A DNA stretch of 64,000 nucleotides from Planctomycetota bacterium (GCA_020638795.1 JACKHW010000005.1:372001-436000), one strand, 5' to 3'; shown: positions 1 to 9,258, counted from the first letter of the stretch. A program made the numbers and translations. The notes: generated from the sequence alone by a model not told the origin.

Positions 1-415
1 AGAGCGGATACTCGCGCGCAGGTGAGTAGACTCCGATTTCCGTGAAGAACGGCTGGAAGTAGCCACCCGTGCTCAGCCGTACCGCACGAAGCTCCCATGC
101 GACCCTGCCGTCCCATTCGCGGGGACCGGTCGTGATCAATGCGATGCCGATCGGCACTAGGACGATCACCGCGAGTGCGAGGCAACCGAGGAGCATGCGT
201 TTCTCGGCAGTCGACGCTCGTCGGCCTTCACGATGCGGCGATCGCCGACGAGCAAGGAACGCGAGGACGAAGGGAACCACGGCCGCAATCGCGAGAAGAG
301 CCAGGCGCGCCATTCCAGGCAGATCGATTCCTACTGCGAGGAACGCGTGCACGACCAGTCCGTACGTGACGATAAAGGCCAGGCACGCGAGCAAGACGAG
401 GTTCGCATGCGTCAC
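1..415 (-). CDS. Membrane protein, probable polytopic glycosyltransferase (partial, runs off window)
   Basis: Partial gene whose N-terminal 138 residues are visible and which continues past the window edge. It starts at a GTG at 415 that overlaps the upstream stop in a GTGA arrangement, so it is translationally coupled to the gene before it. The N-terminus has a hydrophobic helix (residues about 4-27), a second at about 33-51, an Arg-rich cytoplasmic loop and a third helix at about 76-92. A non-cytoplasmic loop follows with the pattern WDG..AW.LRA and a later YPL. That loop resembles the first luminal loop of membrane glycosyltransferases of the ArnT/PMT type, which take sugars from a polyprenyl phosphate. 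Family assignment is inference because the catalytic and later membrane segments are outside the window. It is the last visible gene of the polysaccharide operon. Confidence 0.6.
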   Translation of the reverse strand, partial: MTHANLVLLACLAFIVTYGLVVHAFLAVGIDLPGMARLALLAIAAVVPFVLAFLARRRSPHREGRRASTAEKRMLLGCLALAVIVLVPIGIALITTGPREWDGRVAWELRAVRLSTGGYFQPFFTEIGVYSPAREYPL

Positions 416-846
416 GGCACGATCTCCATGCGAAGGATCTCCTGCGTCGCGACGAGAACCACGCGGCCCGTCTTGCCTTCGTACGATCCTCTCGCGACGG
501 GGCGACCGAGCAGCTCGCTCTCGGATCCCGGGATCCCACCGGCGACATCGGCATCGAAGAGAAGGCGATCACCGATCGAAGCGACGACGTGCTCGATCGG
601 TCCTTGCCACGTTCCACGCCACAGGACCACCGCGTTGCTGGGAGTGTTCGCCTCGATCCATTCGACGATCTTCAGCGCTTCGGGCCACGTGCGACCGAGG
701 TGATACCCGGCGGCTCCCAACTCCTCGAACTCGCGCACTTGGGCGAAACGCTTCCCCCACGTTGCGTGCGGAATCCGCGCCAGCGAGAACGCGAACGAGG
801 CGATGAAGAGGACCCAGGCAACACGCGGAGTCCACGGCGCCTTCAT
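412..846 (-). CDS. Small single-pass membrane protein of polysaccharide operon, unknown function
   Basis: 144 residues. The N-terminus has one hydrophobic segment (about residues 9-23) followed by a soluble domain containing EWIEANTP and ending EILRMEIVP. That EWIEANTP pattern resembles the extracytoplasmic C-terminal part of large membrane glycosyltransferases, where WI..NTP-type segments are common, so this could be a split-off tail of such an enzyme. That is an inference. The start ATG at 846 overlaps the stop of the GT4 gene by 4 bp, and its own stop overlaps the next GTG start, so it is co-translated with both neighbours. I do not recognise a named family. Confidence 0.7.
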   Translation of the reverse strand: MKAPWTPRVAWVLFIASFAFSLARIPHATWGKRFAQVREFEELGAAGYHLGRTWPEALKIVEWIEANTPSNAVVLWRGTWQGPIEHVVASIGDRLLFDADVAGGIPGSESELLGRPVARGSYEGKTGRVVLVATQEILRMEIVP

Positions 847-2036
847 TGCCCGAAGCTACCCTGCACGACGTGGAGATAGATCGCCTCGAGACGATCGGCG
901 ACCGTATCGAGGGAGTGATGGACGGCGACCGACGATCGAGCCCGTGCACCCATCCATGCGGCGCGCCCACGCTCTGCGAAGATCCACGTGAGCGCGTCCC
1001 GGATCGGCGAAGGCTCGGGTTCGATCGTGACGCCTCCGCCGTCGTCGGTCACGGCTTGCAGGTGGCACGCATCGGTGACGAGAAGAGGTAACCCAGCGGC
1101 TGCCGCTTCGAGTGGCGCAACCGGCAGGCCTTCACTCCGTGACGTGAGGCAGAAGACATCCGACGCGGCGAACGCACGACGCCGCCCCTCATCGTCGACC
1201 AGGCCGAGGAAGCGCACACGCGGTCGATCGCCAGCCATCAACCCGCACGTCGTGGCGAGACTCACGATGCGCTCGCGCTCGCCCGGATCGCACGGCCCAG
1301 CGACGAGCAACACGAGATCGTTCCACAGAGCGTACGACATGCCTTGGATCAGCAGATCCAGCCCCTTGAGCGGAGTCACACGGCCGAGATACAGGAGCAC
1401 GCGTTCGTCCGTCAATCCGAGCGCTTCCCGAGCCTCGTATCTCTCGGTGCTGTGAATGCGGTCCGCGAGCTCGATGCCGTTTGGCACCATGAAGATCCGA
1501 TTCTCGCGCGCACCTTGTTCGAGGTAGTCGTCCCGCTCTTTCTCGTTCATGGCATGCAGAGCTTCGGCAGCCCCGAGAACTCGATGCTCGACGAGCGGCA
1601 AGAAGAACTTCTTCCGCCGCGCTTTGACTTCGAGTCGCACCGGACACAGTGCGCCCTCGGCCGAGTAGACGTAGGGGACCTTCGCCTTTTTGGCCGCGCT
1701 CCGCACGTAGTCCCCGAGCAGCGTCAGCCCGAGATTGCTGAGCACGAGGTCCGCGCCGCTCATGGCACCGAGCATCGGTCGCCGGGTCGCCTTCATGCCG
1801 TAGGGAGGCACCCGCTGCCACGGCCACGTGCGAACCATACGCACGAGGTACGGTCCCTCTTCGAACCAGCGATCGACCGGACGCTCTCCCTCGAAGCCGA
1901 GATTGCTCGTCACGACGCGGATCTCGTGACCGCGCTCGGCGAGCTTCTGCGTCATTCGACGCGCGTGCGTGACCGAGCCCCCGTAGCGCGGGTGCCAGAA
2001 CGGAAGCACACGTACGATCCGCAGCCGTCTCACCAT
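843..2036 (-). CDS. Glycosyltransferase family 4 (GT-B fold)
   Basis: 397 residues. It is predicted to transfer a nucleotide-activated sugar to a growing lipid-linked glycan at the cytoplasmic membrane face. The N-terminal Rossmann half begins with VLPFWHPRYGGSVTHA, the acceptor-side glycine-rich loop of GT4 enzymes. The C-terminal donor half has LLYLGRVTPLKGLDLLI and the E-x7-E type motif SEGLPVAPLEAAAAGLP. Length is normal for the family. It overlaps the upstream GT2 gene by 7 bp and the downstream gene by 4 bp, so it sits mid-operon. Sugar and acceptor cannot be read from sequence. Confidence 0.93.
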   Translation of the reverse strand: MVRRLRIVRVLPFWHPRYGGSVTHARRMTQKLAERGHEIRVVTSNLGFEGERPVDRWFEEGPYLVRMVRTWPWQRVPPYGMKATRRPMLGAMSGADLVLSNLGLTLLGDYVRSAAKKAKVPYVYSAEGALCPVRLEVKARRKKFFLPLVEHRVLGAAEALHAMNEKERDDYLEQGARENRIFMVPNGIELADRIHSTERYEAREALGLTDERVLLYLGRVTPLKGLDLLIQGMSYALWNDLVLLVAGPCDPGERERIVSLATTCGLMAGDRPRVRFLGLVDDEGRRRAFAASDVFCLTSRSEGLPVAPLEAAAAGLPLLVTDACHLQAVTDDGGGVTIEPEPSPIRDALTWIFAERGRAAWMGARARSSVAVHHSLDTVADRLEAIYLHVVQGSFGQ

Positions 2037-2857
2037 GACTGCAGATGCGTCTTTCGAAAGAGCCAGTAGACGAAGCCGGACGGCATCCTCAGAAGGCCGC
2101 GCTCGATCGCGATGCGGACCCGATCACCGGTCGAACGGGCGTCACTCCAATAGCGGTCCTTGATCTCGATCGTGTCGGCGAGGGTCGCGCGCAATCGTGT
2201 GCGCTTGCTCGCGTTCGCATGCAGACGGTAGTCGAGAAGAGCCTCGGTGAGATTGCAGAAGCGCCCACCGCGATGCGCGAGGCGCGACCAGAGTTCGTAG
2301 TCTTCGCAAACACGAGTCGATGCTTCGTCGTAACCGCCCGCATCGGAAATCGAGGTCTTGCGCGCCATGACACTCGGGTGCGCGATCGGGTTGAAGCGCG
2401 GCAACGCTGCGAGGATCGCGTCGTGCGTCGTCGGATAGTCGCGCATTCCGACCGGGCGCCCCTCGGCATCGATCACGCGGATCGCCGAACCGACGACGTC
2501 GATGTCCGGATTCGCGTGTAGGAACTCGAACTGTCGTTCGAGGCGCGATTCGTGGCTCACGTCGTCGCCATCGTGCATCGCGACGAATGCACCGTGCGCG
2601 AGCGCCAATCCGCGGTTGCGAGCCGCAGCCATCGAACTCTTCTCGGGATGAACGAAGTGTCGAATGCGCTCGTCGCCGAACTCTTCGATCGTTGGCCGTG
2701 CAGCGACCTCGCTCGCGTCCTCGAGTATCAACAACTCGAAGTCTCGCAGCGTTTGCGCGAGGATGCTTCGAATCGCGGCACGCAAGACGTGGGGATCCGC
2801 ACGCCAGATCGGCATGAGAACGGAGACTCGCGGCTCTATCACACCGAGCGCACTCAC
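2030..2857 (-). CDS. Glycosyltransferase family 2 (GT-A fold)
   Basis: 275 residues. The N-terminus has VSVLMPIWRAD, the nucleotide-binding beta-strand of GT2 enzymes, followed by QTLRDFELLILEDAS. The DXD-type metal site is HDGDD at about residues 95-99, and CEDYELWSRL at about 188 matches the ED base motif region. No membrane helices are present, which fits a soluble or peripheral enzyme. The start at 2857 overlaps the preceding glycosyltransferase stop by 4 bp. The role is sugar addition in the same surface-glycan pathway as its neighbours; specificity is unknown. Confidence 0.93.
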   Translation of the reverse strand: MSALGVIEPRVSVLMPIWRADPHVLRAAIRSILAQTLRDFELLILEDASEVAARPTIEEFGDERIRHFVHPEKSSMAAARNRGLALAHGAFVAMHDGDDVSHESRLERQFEFLHANPDIDVVGSAIRVIDAEGRPVGMRDYPTTHDAILAALPRFNPIAHPSVMARKTSISDAGGYDEASTRVCEDYELWSRLAHRGGRFCNLTEALLDYRLHANASKRTRLRATLADTIEIKDRYWSDARSTGDRVRIAIERGLLRMPSGFVYWLFRKTHLQSW

Positions 2858-4134
2858 CGGACGACAGCTCCTCGTTGCTCGGAGCTATGCACGGTCGTTT
2901 CCAAGATGCCACGCCACAGTTCGGCGACGCGCACCGTCGTCCAATGCTCGCGAACGGCCGCGTTCGCCGACGCTCCCACCCGGTCTCTGGTCTCCTGCGA
3001 AACCACGAGTCGCGCGATCGCTCGATACCAATCGTCCTGCGATTCGCACGTGAAACCCGTCTCGCTCGGCACGATGCAACGCGCGTAGTCACCGCAAGCC
3101 GATGCGACGAGAGGACGACCGACGATCGCGGCTTCGAGCCACTTGAGCGCGCTCTTCGACGTGTCGAAGTCCACGTTGCGCAGCGGTGCGAGGTGGATCG
3201 CGACGTCGCGTAGCGCCATCGCGTAGCGACTCGTCTCCACGAGAGCCATGCGTTCGATTCGGCTCCCGTGCTTCGTGAGAAGCGATGGCACGGCAACCGG
3301 ACCGACGAGGCGCAAGGCGACATCCGGGAACTCCGTGAGCACGCGGTCGAGTGCGGGCGCGACACTCGCGAACGCCTCGTCGTGGGTCGGAGTACCCGAG
3401 AAGAACCCGATGCGGATGCATCCATCGTCCTTCGCTTCGCGGATCGCCGCGTCCGCAGCGTCGAGCATCGCTCGCGCGACGACGTTGGGCACGATGGTCG
3501 TCATGGCGCGCGGAAAGCATGCACGCAGCGCTTCGTCGATACCCGGTGTCGAGACGATCACGTGGTCGCAGATCTCGATCGTCTGACCGATACGCCTGGC
3601 ATGGTCCGTCGCCCATTGACGTTCGAACGCGCGCTCGCAGCTACCGGCATCGAGTTCTGCAGCGTGCGTCGAATCGAAGAGCAAGTCGTCGATGTCGAAG
3701 AGCACCGGAATACCGAGCCCGTGCGCATCGTCGACGAACGAGCGGACACGAGTGTCGAAAGGCACTCGCTGGAGCACGACCGCGCGAGACGTCGACAGCC
3801 AGGCTTCAGGGCTCCGCGCCGGGAAGCACAGCATGTCCGCCGACTTGCCCACATGCGCGAGGGACTCGATCGCGTGATCGCATCGATAGCGCCTGGTGCC
3901 GCCAGGACAGGCCGACACGAAGAGCACGTCACGCTCTTGGTGCGGATCGCTCACCGGTCGTTCGTGATCGTCGCACAAGCGTGAGTTGTAGATGCGCAAG
4001 CGCGCGAGCGCGGGCCTCACGCCTTCGCCACGGACCGCGGCGAAGAACTTACGGGTGAGTTCGATCGCGCCTTCGTGGCGAATCGCCGAGCCGAGCGCGA
4101 GCAACGGTGCGAGCTTCGAGCGTTGCTCCCCCAC
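2854..4134 (-). CDS. Glycosyltransferase (GT4-like) with DxDD motif
   Basis: 426 residues from a GTG start at 4134, nine bases after the aminotransferase stop. The middle contains PVLFDIDDLLFD, a DIDD signature seen in many GT-B enzymes of rhamnan and polysaccharide clusters. The C-terminal half has IRIGFFSGTPTHDEAFA, LRLVGPV and HLAPLRNVDFDTSKSALKWL, which matches the donor domain where a conserved Lys/Ser-rich helix contacts the nucleotide sugar. The first 60 residues look like an extra N-terminal helix. It is part of the overlapping operon and probably adds one sugar of the repeat unit. The donor is unknown. Confidence 0.88.
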   Translation of the reverse strand: MGEQRSKLAPLLALGSAIRHEGAIELTRKFFAAVRGEGVRPALARLRIYNSRLCDDHERPVSDPHQERDVLFVSACPGGTRRYRCDHAIESLAHVGKSADMLCFPARSPEAWLSTSRAVVLQRVPFDTRVRSFVDDAHGLGIPVLFDIDDLLFDSTHAAELDAGSCERAFERQWATDHARRIGQTIEICDHVIVSTPGIDEALRACFPRAMTTIVPNVVARAMLDAADAAIREAKDDGCIRIGFFSGTPTHDEAFASVAPALDRVLTEFPDVALRLVGPVAVPSLLTKHGSRIERMALVETSRYAMALRDVAIHLAPLRNVDFDTSKSALKWLEAAIVGRPLVASACGDYARCIVPSETGFTCESQDDWYRAIARLVVSQETRDRVGASANAAVREHWTTVRVAELWRGILETTVHSSEQRGAVVR

Positions 4135-4143
4135 CGTGAGCGC

Positions 4144-5313
4144 TCACTGATCCGAGAACGCGCGAACCGTCCTGACGACGTACTCGATCTCGTCGCGTCG
4201 AAGCGTCGGGAAGATCGGGAGGGCGAGTGTCTCGCGTGCAGCGGCTTCGGACACGGGGAAGTCGCCTTCTCGATACCCGAGACCGCGATAGCACTCCTGC
4301 ATGTGCAAGGGGAGCGGATAGTAGATCTCCGTGCCGACACCGTTCTGGGAGAGCCAGGATCGCAGTTCGTCCCGTCGTCCATCGGACACGCGAACGACGA
4401 ATTGGTTGTAGATGTGCGAGGGGTCGACGACGGTCGGCAGGGTCAGCAGATGTCCCGAGTCCGATGGCGTGCCGTCCGCGTTCGCGGCGAGTTCGGCGTC
4501 GACGAAGAGTTCGCGATAGAGGGCCGCATTGTCGCGCCGCGCCTGATGGGCAGCGTCGAGTTCGGGAAGGCGCACGCGAAGCAGCGCGGCTTGGAGGGCG
4601 TCGATGCGGAAGTTGCCACCGATCTCCTTGTGGTAGTAACGCGGACTCATGCCATGCCCGCGCAGGATCGCGAGACGCTTCGCGATGTCCGCATCGCCCG
4701 TCGTCACGAGTCCAGCGTCACCCAAGGCCCCGAGGTTCTTCGTCGGATAGAACGAGAAGCACCCCATCGTGCCCATCGATCCGGCACGGCGGCCGCGCCA
4801 CTCGGCTCCGATCGCCTGCGCAGCATCCTCGATCACGGGCACACCGCGCTGCGCAGCGAGGTCCAGGATTTCGGTCATGTCACAGCACTGACCGAACAGG
4901 TGCACGGGAATCAGCGCTTTGGTATTCGGGCCGATGTAGGGCTCGAGGAGAGCCGCCGTCACGTTGAACGTGCGCGGGTCGACGTCGCAGAACACCGGTT
5001 TGGCTCCAAGGCGCGAGACGGCGCCGGCAGTCGCGAAGAACGTGAAAGTCGGCAAGACCACTTCGTCACCCGGTCCGACGTCGAGAGCCATCAGGGCGAC
5101 GAGCAACGCGTCCGAACCCGAAGAAACACCGATCGAGTGCGCCGCACCGCAGTACTCGGCGCACTCGGCTTCGAGCGCCTCGACTTCGGGACCGAGGATG
5201 TAGCGCCCACTCGTGAGAACGCTGTCGAACACTTCGCGCATGCGCGCGAAGACGGCCTCCTGGCCGCGGGTCGTGTCGAGGAGTGGAACGCTGGTGACGG
5301 CCGTCGTGCTCAT
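4144..5313 (-). CDS. DegT/DnrJ/EryC1/StrS family PLP-dependent sugar aminotransferase
   Basis: 389 residues, a normal length. Such enzymes convert a nucleotide-linked keto-sugar to an amino-sugar for surface glycans. Visible hallmarks are GVSSGSDAL (phosphate cup), GDEVVLPTFTFFATA, IEDAAQAIGA with Asp163 for the pyridine nitrogen, and FSFYPTKNLGALGDAG, in which Lys192 is the expected Schiff-base lysine. I chose the ATG at 5313 because it gives a family-like N-terminus; another ATG lies 36 bases upstream. It is the first gene of the minus-strand polysaccharide operon and so a marker that the glycan contains an amino sugar. Confidence 0.95.
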   Translation of the reverse strand: MSTTAVTSVPLLDTTRGQEAVFARMREVFDSVLTSGRYILGPEVEALEAECAEYCGAAHSIGVSSGSDALLVALMALDVGPGDEVVLPTFTFFATAGAVSRLGAKPVFCDVDPRTFNVTAALLEPYIGPNTKALIPVHLFGQCCDMTEILDLAAQRGVPVIEDAAQAIGAEWRGRRAGSMGTMGCFSFYPTKNLGALGDAGLVTTGDADIAKRLAILRGHGMSPRYYHKEIGGNFRIDALQAALLRVRLPELDAAHQARRDNAALYRELFVDAELAANADGTPSDSGHLLTLPTVVDPSHIYNQFVVRVSDGRRDELRSWLSQNGVGTEIYYPLPLHMQECYRGLGYREGDFPVSEAAARETLALPIFPTLRRDEIEYVVRTVRAFSDQ

Positions 5314-5458
5314 GTGGATCTCAGAAGGCCTGCAGGACGGGCGGAGCATAGCAGCACGGCCTCGGAGTTACGGTACGCACGAATTGCGCGTTTTGCCCGC
5401 CTGCAGTGTTGACGGGTGCGCGCGTCGACGCTCCGCGCCGCGGCTGCGAACCATCGCG

Positions 5459-5989
5459 TCAGTCGAGAATATCGCCGAGCTGCGCCTTGAGGCGTTCGAG
5501 GCTTTCCTCGCTGAGTTCCGGGGCGCCCAGTCGCAATCGTTCGTTTTCGTCGCGCGGGTGCTTGAAGACGAGGTCTCCGCGTGCACCCCCGACTTGGCGC
5601 ACGGGCTTCAGGATCTTCTTGCGCGTCAGCATCAAGGCGATGACGTAGCGCAGCGCCTCGACCTCTTCGCGATCGTCATCCAGCAAGCCGAGAAAGAGCT
5701 GGTGCATTGCGGCGATGTCGACGACGTTCTGGTCGGCCTTGTTCTCACTCCGCCGCGTCCGCCAGTAAATCGCCTCCGTGGATCCCTTCCAACATGCGTC
5801 ACAAGAGTCGCGGCGCATGAGAACCGGTGACGCATCGTCGCCCTCGACCGAGACGTGGAGCGTCGACCAATACTCGTGTCCGGGTAAAAATGGCGCATGG
5901 CACGCGTGGCAGTGTTTTGCTGTCTGCGCGATGTGCCATTCCCCGTGCGTTTCGCGAGCCGCGCCTTCGCGCTCTACGGCTTCACTCAC
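5459..5989 (-). CDS. Small protein with CxxC...CxxC zinc-ribbon
   Basis: 176 residues. The N-terminal part has CHAC at about residue 27 and CDAC at about 63, spaced like a four-cysteine zinc ribbon. The rest is predicted helical and charged, with RYVIALMLTRKKILK near residue 115. No signal peptide or membrane segment is present, so it should be cytoplasmic. It lies 33 bp downstream of the HEAT-repeat lipoprotein gene on the same strand and is probably co-transcribed. I do not recognise a named family; the zinc site is inferred from cysteine spacing. Confidence 0.75.
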   Translation of the reverse strand: MSEAVEREGAARETHGEWHIAQTAKHCHACHAPFLPGHEYWSTLHVSVEGDDASPVLMRRDSCDACWKGSTEAIYWRTRRSENKADQNVVDIAAMHQLFLGLLDDDREEVEALRYVIALMLTRKKILKPVRQVGGARGDLVFKHPRDENERLRLGAPELSEESLERLKAQLGDILD

Positions 5990-6022
5990 TGTTCGTCCTC
6001 CCTGTCCCCGTTGTGCCTCTCG

Positions 6023-6973
6023 TCACTGTCCGCGTGAACTACCGTCGAGCCACTCACGCCAGCGGGACACGCTCGACCCGTAGTCCCGCCCCGTCAAGTC
6101 TCGCAACGCTTCGATCGCGGCTGCGATTTCGCTGCCTCGATCCCCGCTCATCACCTGCTCCAGGCGATCCACGAGGGCGCGAACCTGGTCGACGGCGCCT
6201 GCGTCCGCAAGGGCGAGGAGCGCGCGCCCGCGCACCCAGGCATCTCGATCCTCCGTCGCGAGCTGCCATGCACGAGCAACGAACGCGCTCTTGTCGGGCC
6301 GGTCCTTCGCGAGAACTCCGAGTGCACGAATCGCGGTCCCGCGCTGCTGCCAATCCGGATGCTCGAGACAACGTTCGAGCAATGCCTCGCTCGCCGGGTC
6401 GGGACCGAGTTCGGCGAGGAAGGAGAGGACTTCGCGCTTGGACGGCTCGTTGCCTGCTTCGTATTCGCGCATGAGGTCCTGACGCACGGCTGCCGGATCA
6501 TGCGCTTCGAGCAAGTACTTGGCGAGCGAGCGCAGCTGCGTGCGACGGTCCCTGAGTAGATAGACGAAAATCGCGCGGCGCCCGGTCGGACCGAGTTCGG
6601 CGAGCTCGCGACGCGCACGATAGAGCGGGTAGCCGCGGTTCTTCTCGAGCGTTCCAGCGCGCTCCGGGACGACACCGCTCGCCTGCCAACGATCCGCGTC
6701 GGCGACGGCCATCGTGACCATCCACTTGGCGATCCAAGGCGCGGCGCGTGGTTCTTTGGTGAGCAACGCGCTGCGTGCGTCGGTGTAGGCGGCATCGGAA
6801 ACGCCGAACTGTTGCTGCAGCGCTTCGAGGTCTTTCTCGCAGCGATCGAGCACGGCGCGGTCCTCGAGGATCGGGCGCGATGGATCGCTGGAGTTCTTGG
6901 GTCCGGCAGCACAGGCGCCGAGCAAGGCAAGGACGGCGAACCCGTACCGTGGGCTGTGTTTTTCGACACGCAT
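6023..6973 (-). CDS. HEAT-repeat lipoprotein
   Basis: 316 residues from the ATG at 6973, chosen because it yields a signal sequence with a lipobox-like LGAC, whereas the open frame upstream has no such character. The mature part from residue 110 onward shows repeated pairs of amphipathic helices (REVLSFLAELGPDPASEAL, then ALLALADAGAVDQVRAL), typical of HEAT/PBS-lyase-like alpha-solenoids that mediate protein contacts. No catalytic motif is seen. It is predicted to be membrane-anchored by lipid. The zinc-ribbon gene follows at 33 bp; the acetyltransferase-fold gene diverges from it with only 46 bp between start codons. Confidence 0.82.
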   Translation of the reverse strand: MRVEKHSPRYGFAVLALLGACAAGPKNSSDPSRPILEDRAVLDRCEKDLEALQQQFGVSDAAYTDARSALLTKEPRAAPWIAKWMVTMAVADADRWQASGVVPERAGTLEKNRGYPLYRARRELAELGPTGRRAIFVYLLRDRRTQLRSLAKYLLEAHDPAAVRQDLMREYEAGNEPSKREVLSFLAELGPDPASEALLERCLEHPDWQQRGTAIRALGVLAKDRPDKSAFVARAWQLATEDRDAWVRGRALLALADAGAVDQVRALVDRLEQVMSGDRGSEIAAAIEALRDLTGRDYGSSVSRWREWLDGSSRGQ

Positions 6974-7019
6974 GACGGCACATGTTGGCAAGACCGGCCT
7001 CAGGAGGCAAAACGCTTCC

Positions 7020-8135
7020 ATGCAGCACACCCTCGAAGTCGTGGCGAATCGCCGACAACGCCGAGAGTTCCTTCGGCTTCCACGTCGGTACGCGAACCGG
7101 ATGCAGCACTTCGTGCCGCCGCTGCTCCACGAGCAGCAGAAGCTCCTCGACACGAAACGCCATCCGTTCTACCGCCATGCGGAGGTGCGCTTTTGGCTCG
7201 TGCGGGATGGAGACGGGCAGCCCTGTGGACGGATTTCGGCCTGCGTCGATCGAGAAAGCCTCGCGTTCCACCGCGACGACACCGGGGTGTTCGGGCACAT
7301 CCTCGCGGACGACGCCGCGGTTGCGCACCTCCTGCTCGAGGCGGCCCGCGAATTCTTGCGCGAGCGCGGGATGCGGCGCATGCGCGGGCCGATCGAACTG
7401 TCGACCAACTACACCTGCGGGCTGCAAGTCGGCGGCTTCGACATCCAGCCACGCATCGACATCCCGCAACACCCTCCAGAGCTCCGAGGGTTCGTCGAGC
7501 GTGATGGCCTCGAGAAAGGCAAGGACCTCCTCTGTTTCGAGGTACGAAGGGACAACATCGACATGTCGCGCCTCGAACGCGGCAACCGCGTCGCGCAACG
7601 GCGCACGAAAGCGACGATTCGCAATCTCGATCGGCGGCGCTGGGACGAAGAACTCGAGCGCATCCACGAGCTCTACGTGCAATGTTGGGAGAACAACTAC
7701 GCGTTCGCGCCGATGACACGCGACGAGTTCTTCCACGTCGCGACGGGTTTCCGGCAGATCTACGTCGACGGCCTCTGCCAGATCGCCGAGATCGACGGAC
7801 AGACCGTCGGGTTCATCCTCGGGCTTCCGGACATCAACGTCGGGATTCGTGCATGCGACGGACGGCTGTTTCCGTTCGGATTCATCCGCTTCCTGCGAGC
7901 GATCCGAAAAACACCGCGCTTCCGCGTCCTCACCTTAGGCGTCCTACCTGAATACCGCGGGCGTGGGCTCGACGCGTTCCTCATCACGAACCACATCCAA
8001 ATGTCCATACCAACCGGATACTCCGACGCGGAACTCTCGTGGGTGCTCGAAGACAACCTAGCGATGATCAAGCCACTCCAAGAAATGGCAGCAACCGAAA
8101 CGATCCGCCTGCGCCTCTACGAGCAAGCACTCTGA
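7020..8135 (+). CDS. GNAT-fold protein, conserved uncharacterised family (YghO-like)
   Basis: 371 residues from the ATG at 7020, preceded by an AGGAGG ribosome site 12 bases upstream. The N-terminal half carries HFVPPL, KRHPFYRHAEVRFWLV and GRISACVDRES, followed by GVFGH and a MRGPIELSTNYTCGL segment. This is the recognisable layout of a widespread GNAT-related family often misnamed dATP pyrophosphohydrolase. The C-terminal half has LTLGVLPEYRGRGLD, the acetyl-CoA pyrophosphate loop (R/Q-x-x-G-x-G/A) in the form RGRGLD. Substrate is unknown. It is convergent with two other GNAT genes, separated by an inverted repeat. Confidence 0.82.
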   Translation: MQHTLEVVANRRQRREFLRLPRRYANRMQHFVPPLLHEQQKLLDTKRHPFYRHAEVRFWLVRDGDGQPCGRISACVDRESLAFHRDDTGVFGHILADDAAVAHLLLEAAREFLRERGMRRMRGPIELSTNYTCGLQVGGFDIQPRIDIPQHPPELRGFVERDGLEKGKDLLCFEVRRDNIDMSRLERGNRVAQRRTKATIRNLDRRRWDEELERIHELYVQCWENNYAFAPMTRDEFFHVATGFRQIYVDGLCQIAEIDGQTVGFILGLPDINVGIRACDGRLFPFGFIRFLRAIRKTPRFRVLTLGVLPEYRGRGLDAFLITNHIQMSIPTGYSDAELSWVLEDNLAMIKPLQEMAATETIRLRLYEQAL

Positions 8136-8137
8136 TC

Positions 8138-8196
8138 AACGAAGCCGAAAGGCGCATGATCCGTCCCTTCCATGGTTCGCGCTTCCCGGCTTCGTT
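8138..8196. terminator. Inverted repeat between convergent GNAT genes, possible bidirectional terminator
   Basis: AACGAAGCCG at 8138-8147 is exactly complementary to CGGCTTCGTT at 8187-8196, with further partial pairing inward (AAAGGCG against CGCTTCC). It starts just after the stop of the plus-strand GNAT gene and ends 4 bases before the stop of the minus-strand GNAT gene. That is the position expected of a shared terminator. The 39-base spacer is long and there is no clear T-run, so the function is inferred. Confidence 0.45.
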
Positions 8197-8199
8197 TGG

Positions 8200-9231
8200 T
8201 TAGAAGAGGTCGCTGTCGCCGAGGCAGTAGGACCAGTTGGAAGCGAGCCACTCTTGGCTGAGGCCGCTGGTCCAGTCGCGGCTTCCTAGCTTTCGTTCGA
8301 ACCAATTCGACGAGGGGTGAGACTCGAAGCCGAGTGTTCGTAGGTGGGTCGCTGCGAAGAGACATGGGTTCTCCACGGCGATCAGGCTGCGGCAGGCATC
8401 TCGGATGGCCAGGTCCTGCGCGGACGCGACGAGTGCGTTCAGCGTCGGCTCGTCGCCCGGTGCCACGAGGAGGTCGCCGATCGTCGCGGAGTCGGGGACG
8501 AGGGAACCGCTCGTTCGCACGACGGCTAGCCCCGCGGGTGTCGCACCGGAATGTGCAATCAGGACTTCGTACCGAATCGGCGCATCGGGGCCGTACCGCC
8601 ATGACAGGTAGCGTGCGTCCTTGATCGTGACGCAGGCATAGGACGCTCCTACGCGTGCGAACAGCGCATCGAGCGCCGTCCCATCGCGCACCCAATCGAC
8701 GGGCCGTACTTCGATGTCTGCGGGAGTCTCGCTTGCAGAACCAACCACACGCGACGGCTCGATCTCGCGCACGAGGAAATCGACCGTCCGCACGAGACCA
8801 TAGCCGAGATAGCGCTCGCCAATGCGCCATGCAGCCCGCACGGGGTAGCCGAAGCCGAGATGGTCATCGTGACCACCGAATCTCTCGAAGTAACGCTCGG
8901 CGACCTCGAGGAACAAACCACGCTTCCGGAGCCCCTTCCGGTATGCAGGATGCACCATCGAATCGACCGCGTGGAAGAACGAAAGTTCCCTACCCTCGGG
9001 ACCGAGCACGCGCATCGGAATACCCGCGTATTGGCAAGCAACCGTTCCATCGTCGTCGACACCGATCACGATGCGACGACCGGCGGGATTGAGTTCGTAC
9101 AGCCAGCGCCAGTGTGCGAGCCCTCGATCGACGTAGCCTTCGGTCCATGACTCCGAGAACGTCGTGTTGAACGTCGCGAGGATGCCCGCCTCGTCACCCG
9201 GTCGATACTCGCGAAACTCGATCTCACCCAT
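8200..9231 (-). CDS. GNAT family N-acetyltransferase-like protein (paralogue 1)
   Basis: 343 residues with a good ribosome site (GGAGG, 6 bases before ATG). It begins FREYRPGDEAGILATFN and has HWRWLYELNPAGR at about residue 40, a W..Y..NP.G pattern of the Acetyltransf_9-type GNAT group. HPAYRKGLRKRGLF around residue 95 is in the place of the CoA-binding loop. A second half repeats a GNAT-like fold. It ends with CLGDSDLF, nearly the same tail as the next gene, so the two are tandem duplicates. Such proteins often sit in polysaccharide clusters; the acetyl acceptor is unknown. Confidence 0.83.
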   Translation of the reverse strand: MGEIEFREYRPGDEAGILATFNTTFSESWTEGYVDRGLAHWRWLYELNPAGRRIVIGVDDDGTVACQYAGIPMRVLGPEGRELSFFHAVDSMVHPAYRKGLRKRGLFLEVAERYFERFGGHDDHLGFGYPVRAAWRIGERYLGYGLVRTVDFLVREIEPSRVVGSASETPADIEVRPVDWVRDGTALDALFARVGASYACVTIKDARYLSWRYGPDAPIRYEVLIAHSGATPAGLAVVRTSGSLVPDSATIGDLLVAPGDEPTLNALVASAQDLAIRDACRSLIAVENPCLFAATHLRTLGFESHPSSNWFERKLGSRDWTSGLSQEWLASNWSYCLGDSDLF

Positions 9232-9258
9232 ACGACCCTCCTCGACGGAACCCGTGGT

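Noticed and set aside
4136..4147. 12-nt palindrome GTGAGCGCTCAC at an operon junction
   Set aside because: It lies across the aminotransferase stop codon and just before the next start; too short to separate from chance in coding DNA.
4075..5412. 445-codon plus-strand open frame opposite the aminotransferase gene
   Set aside because: Mirrors the codon bias of the minus-strand gene; composition is not protein-like.
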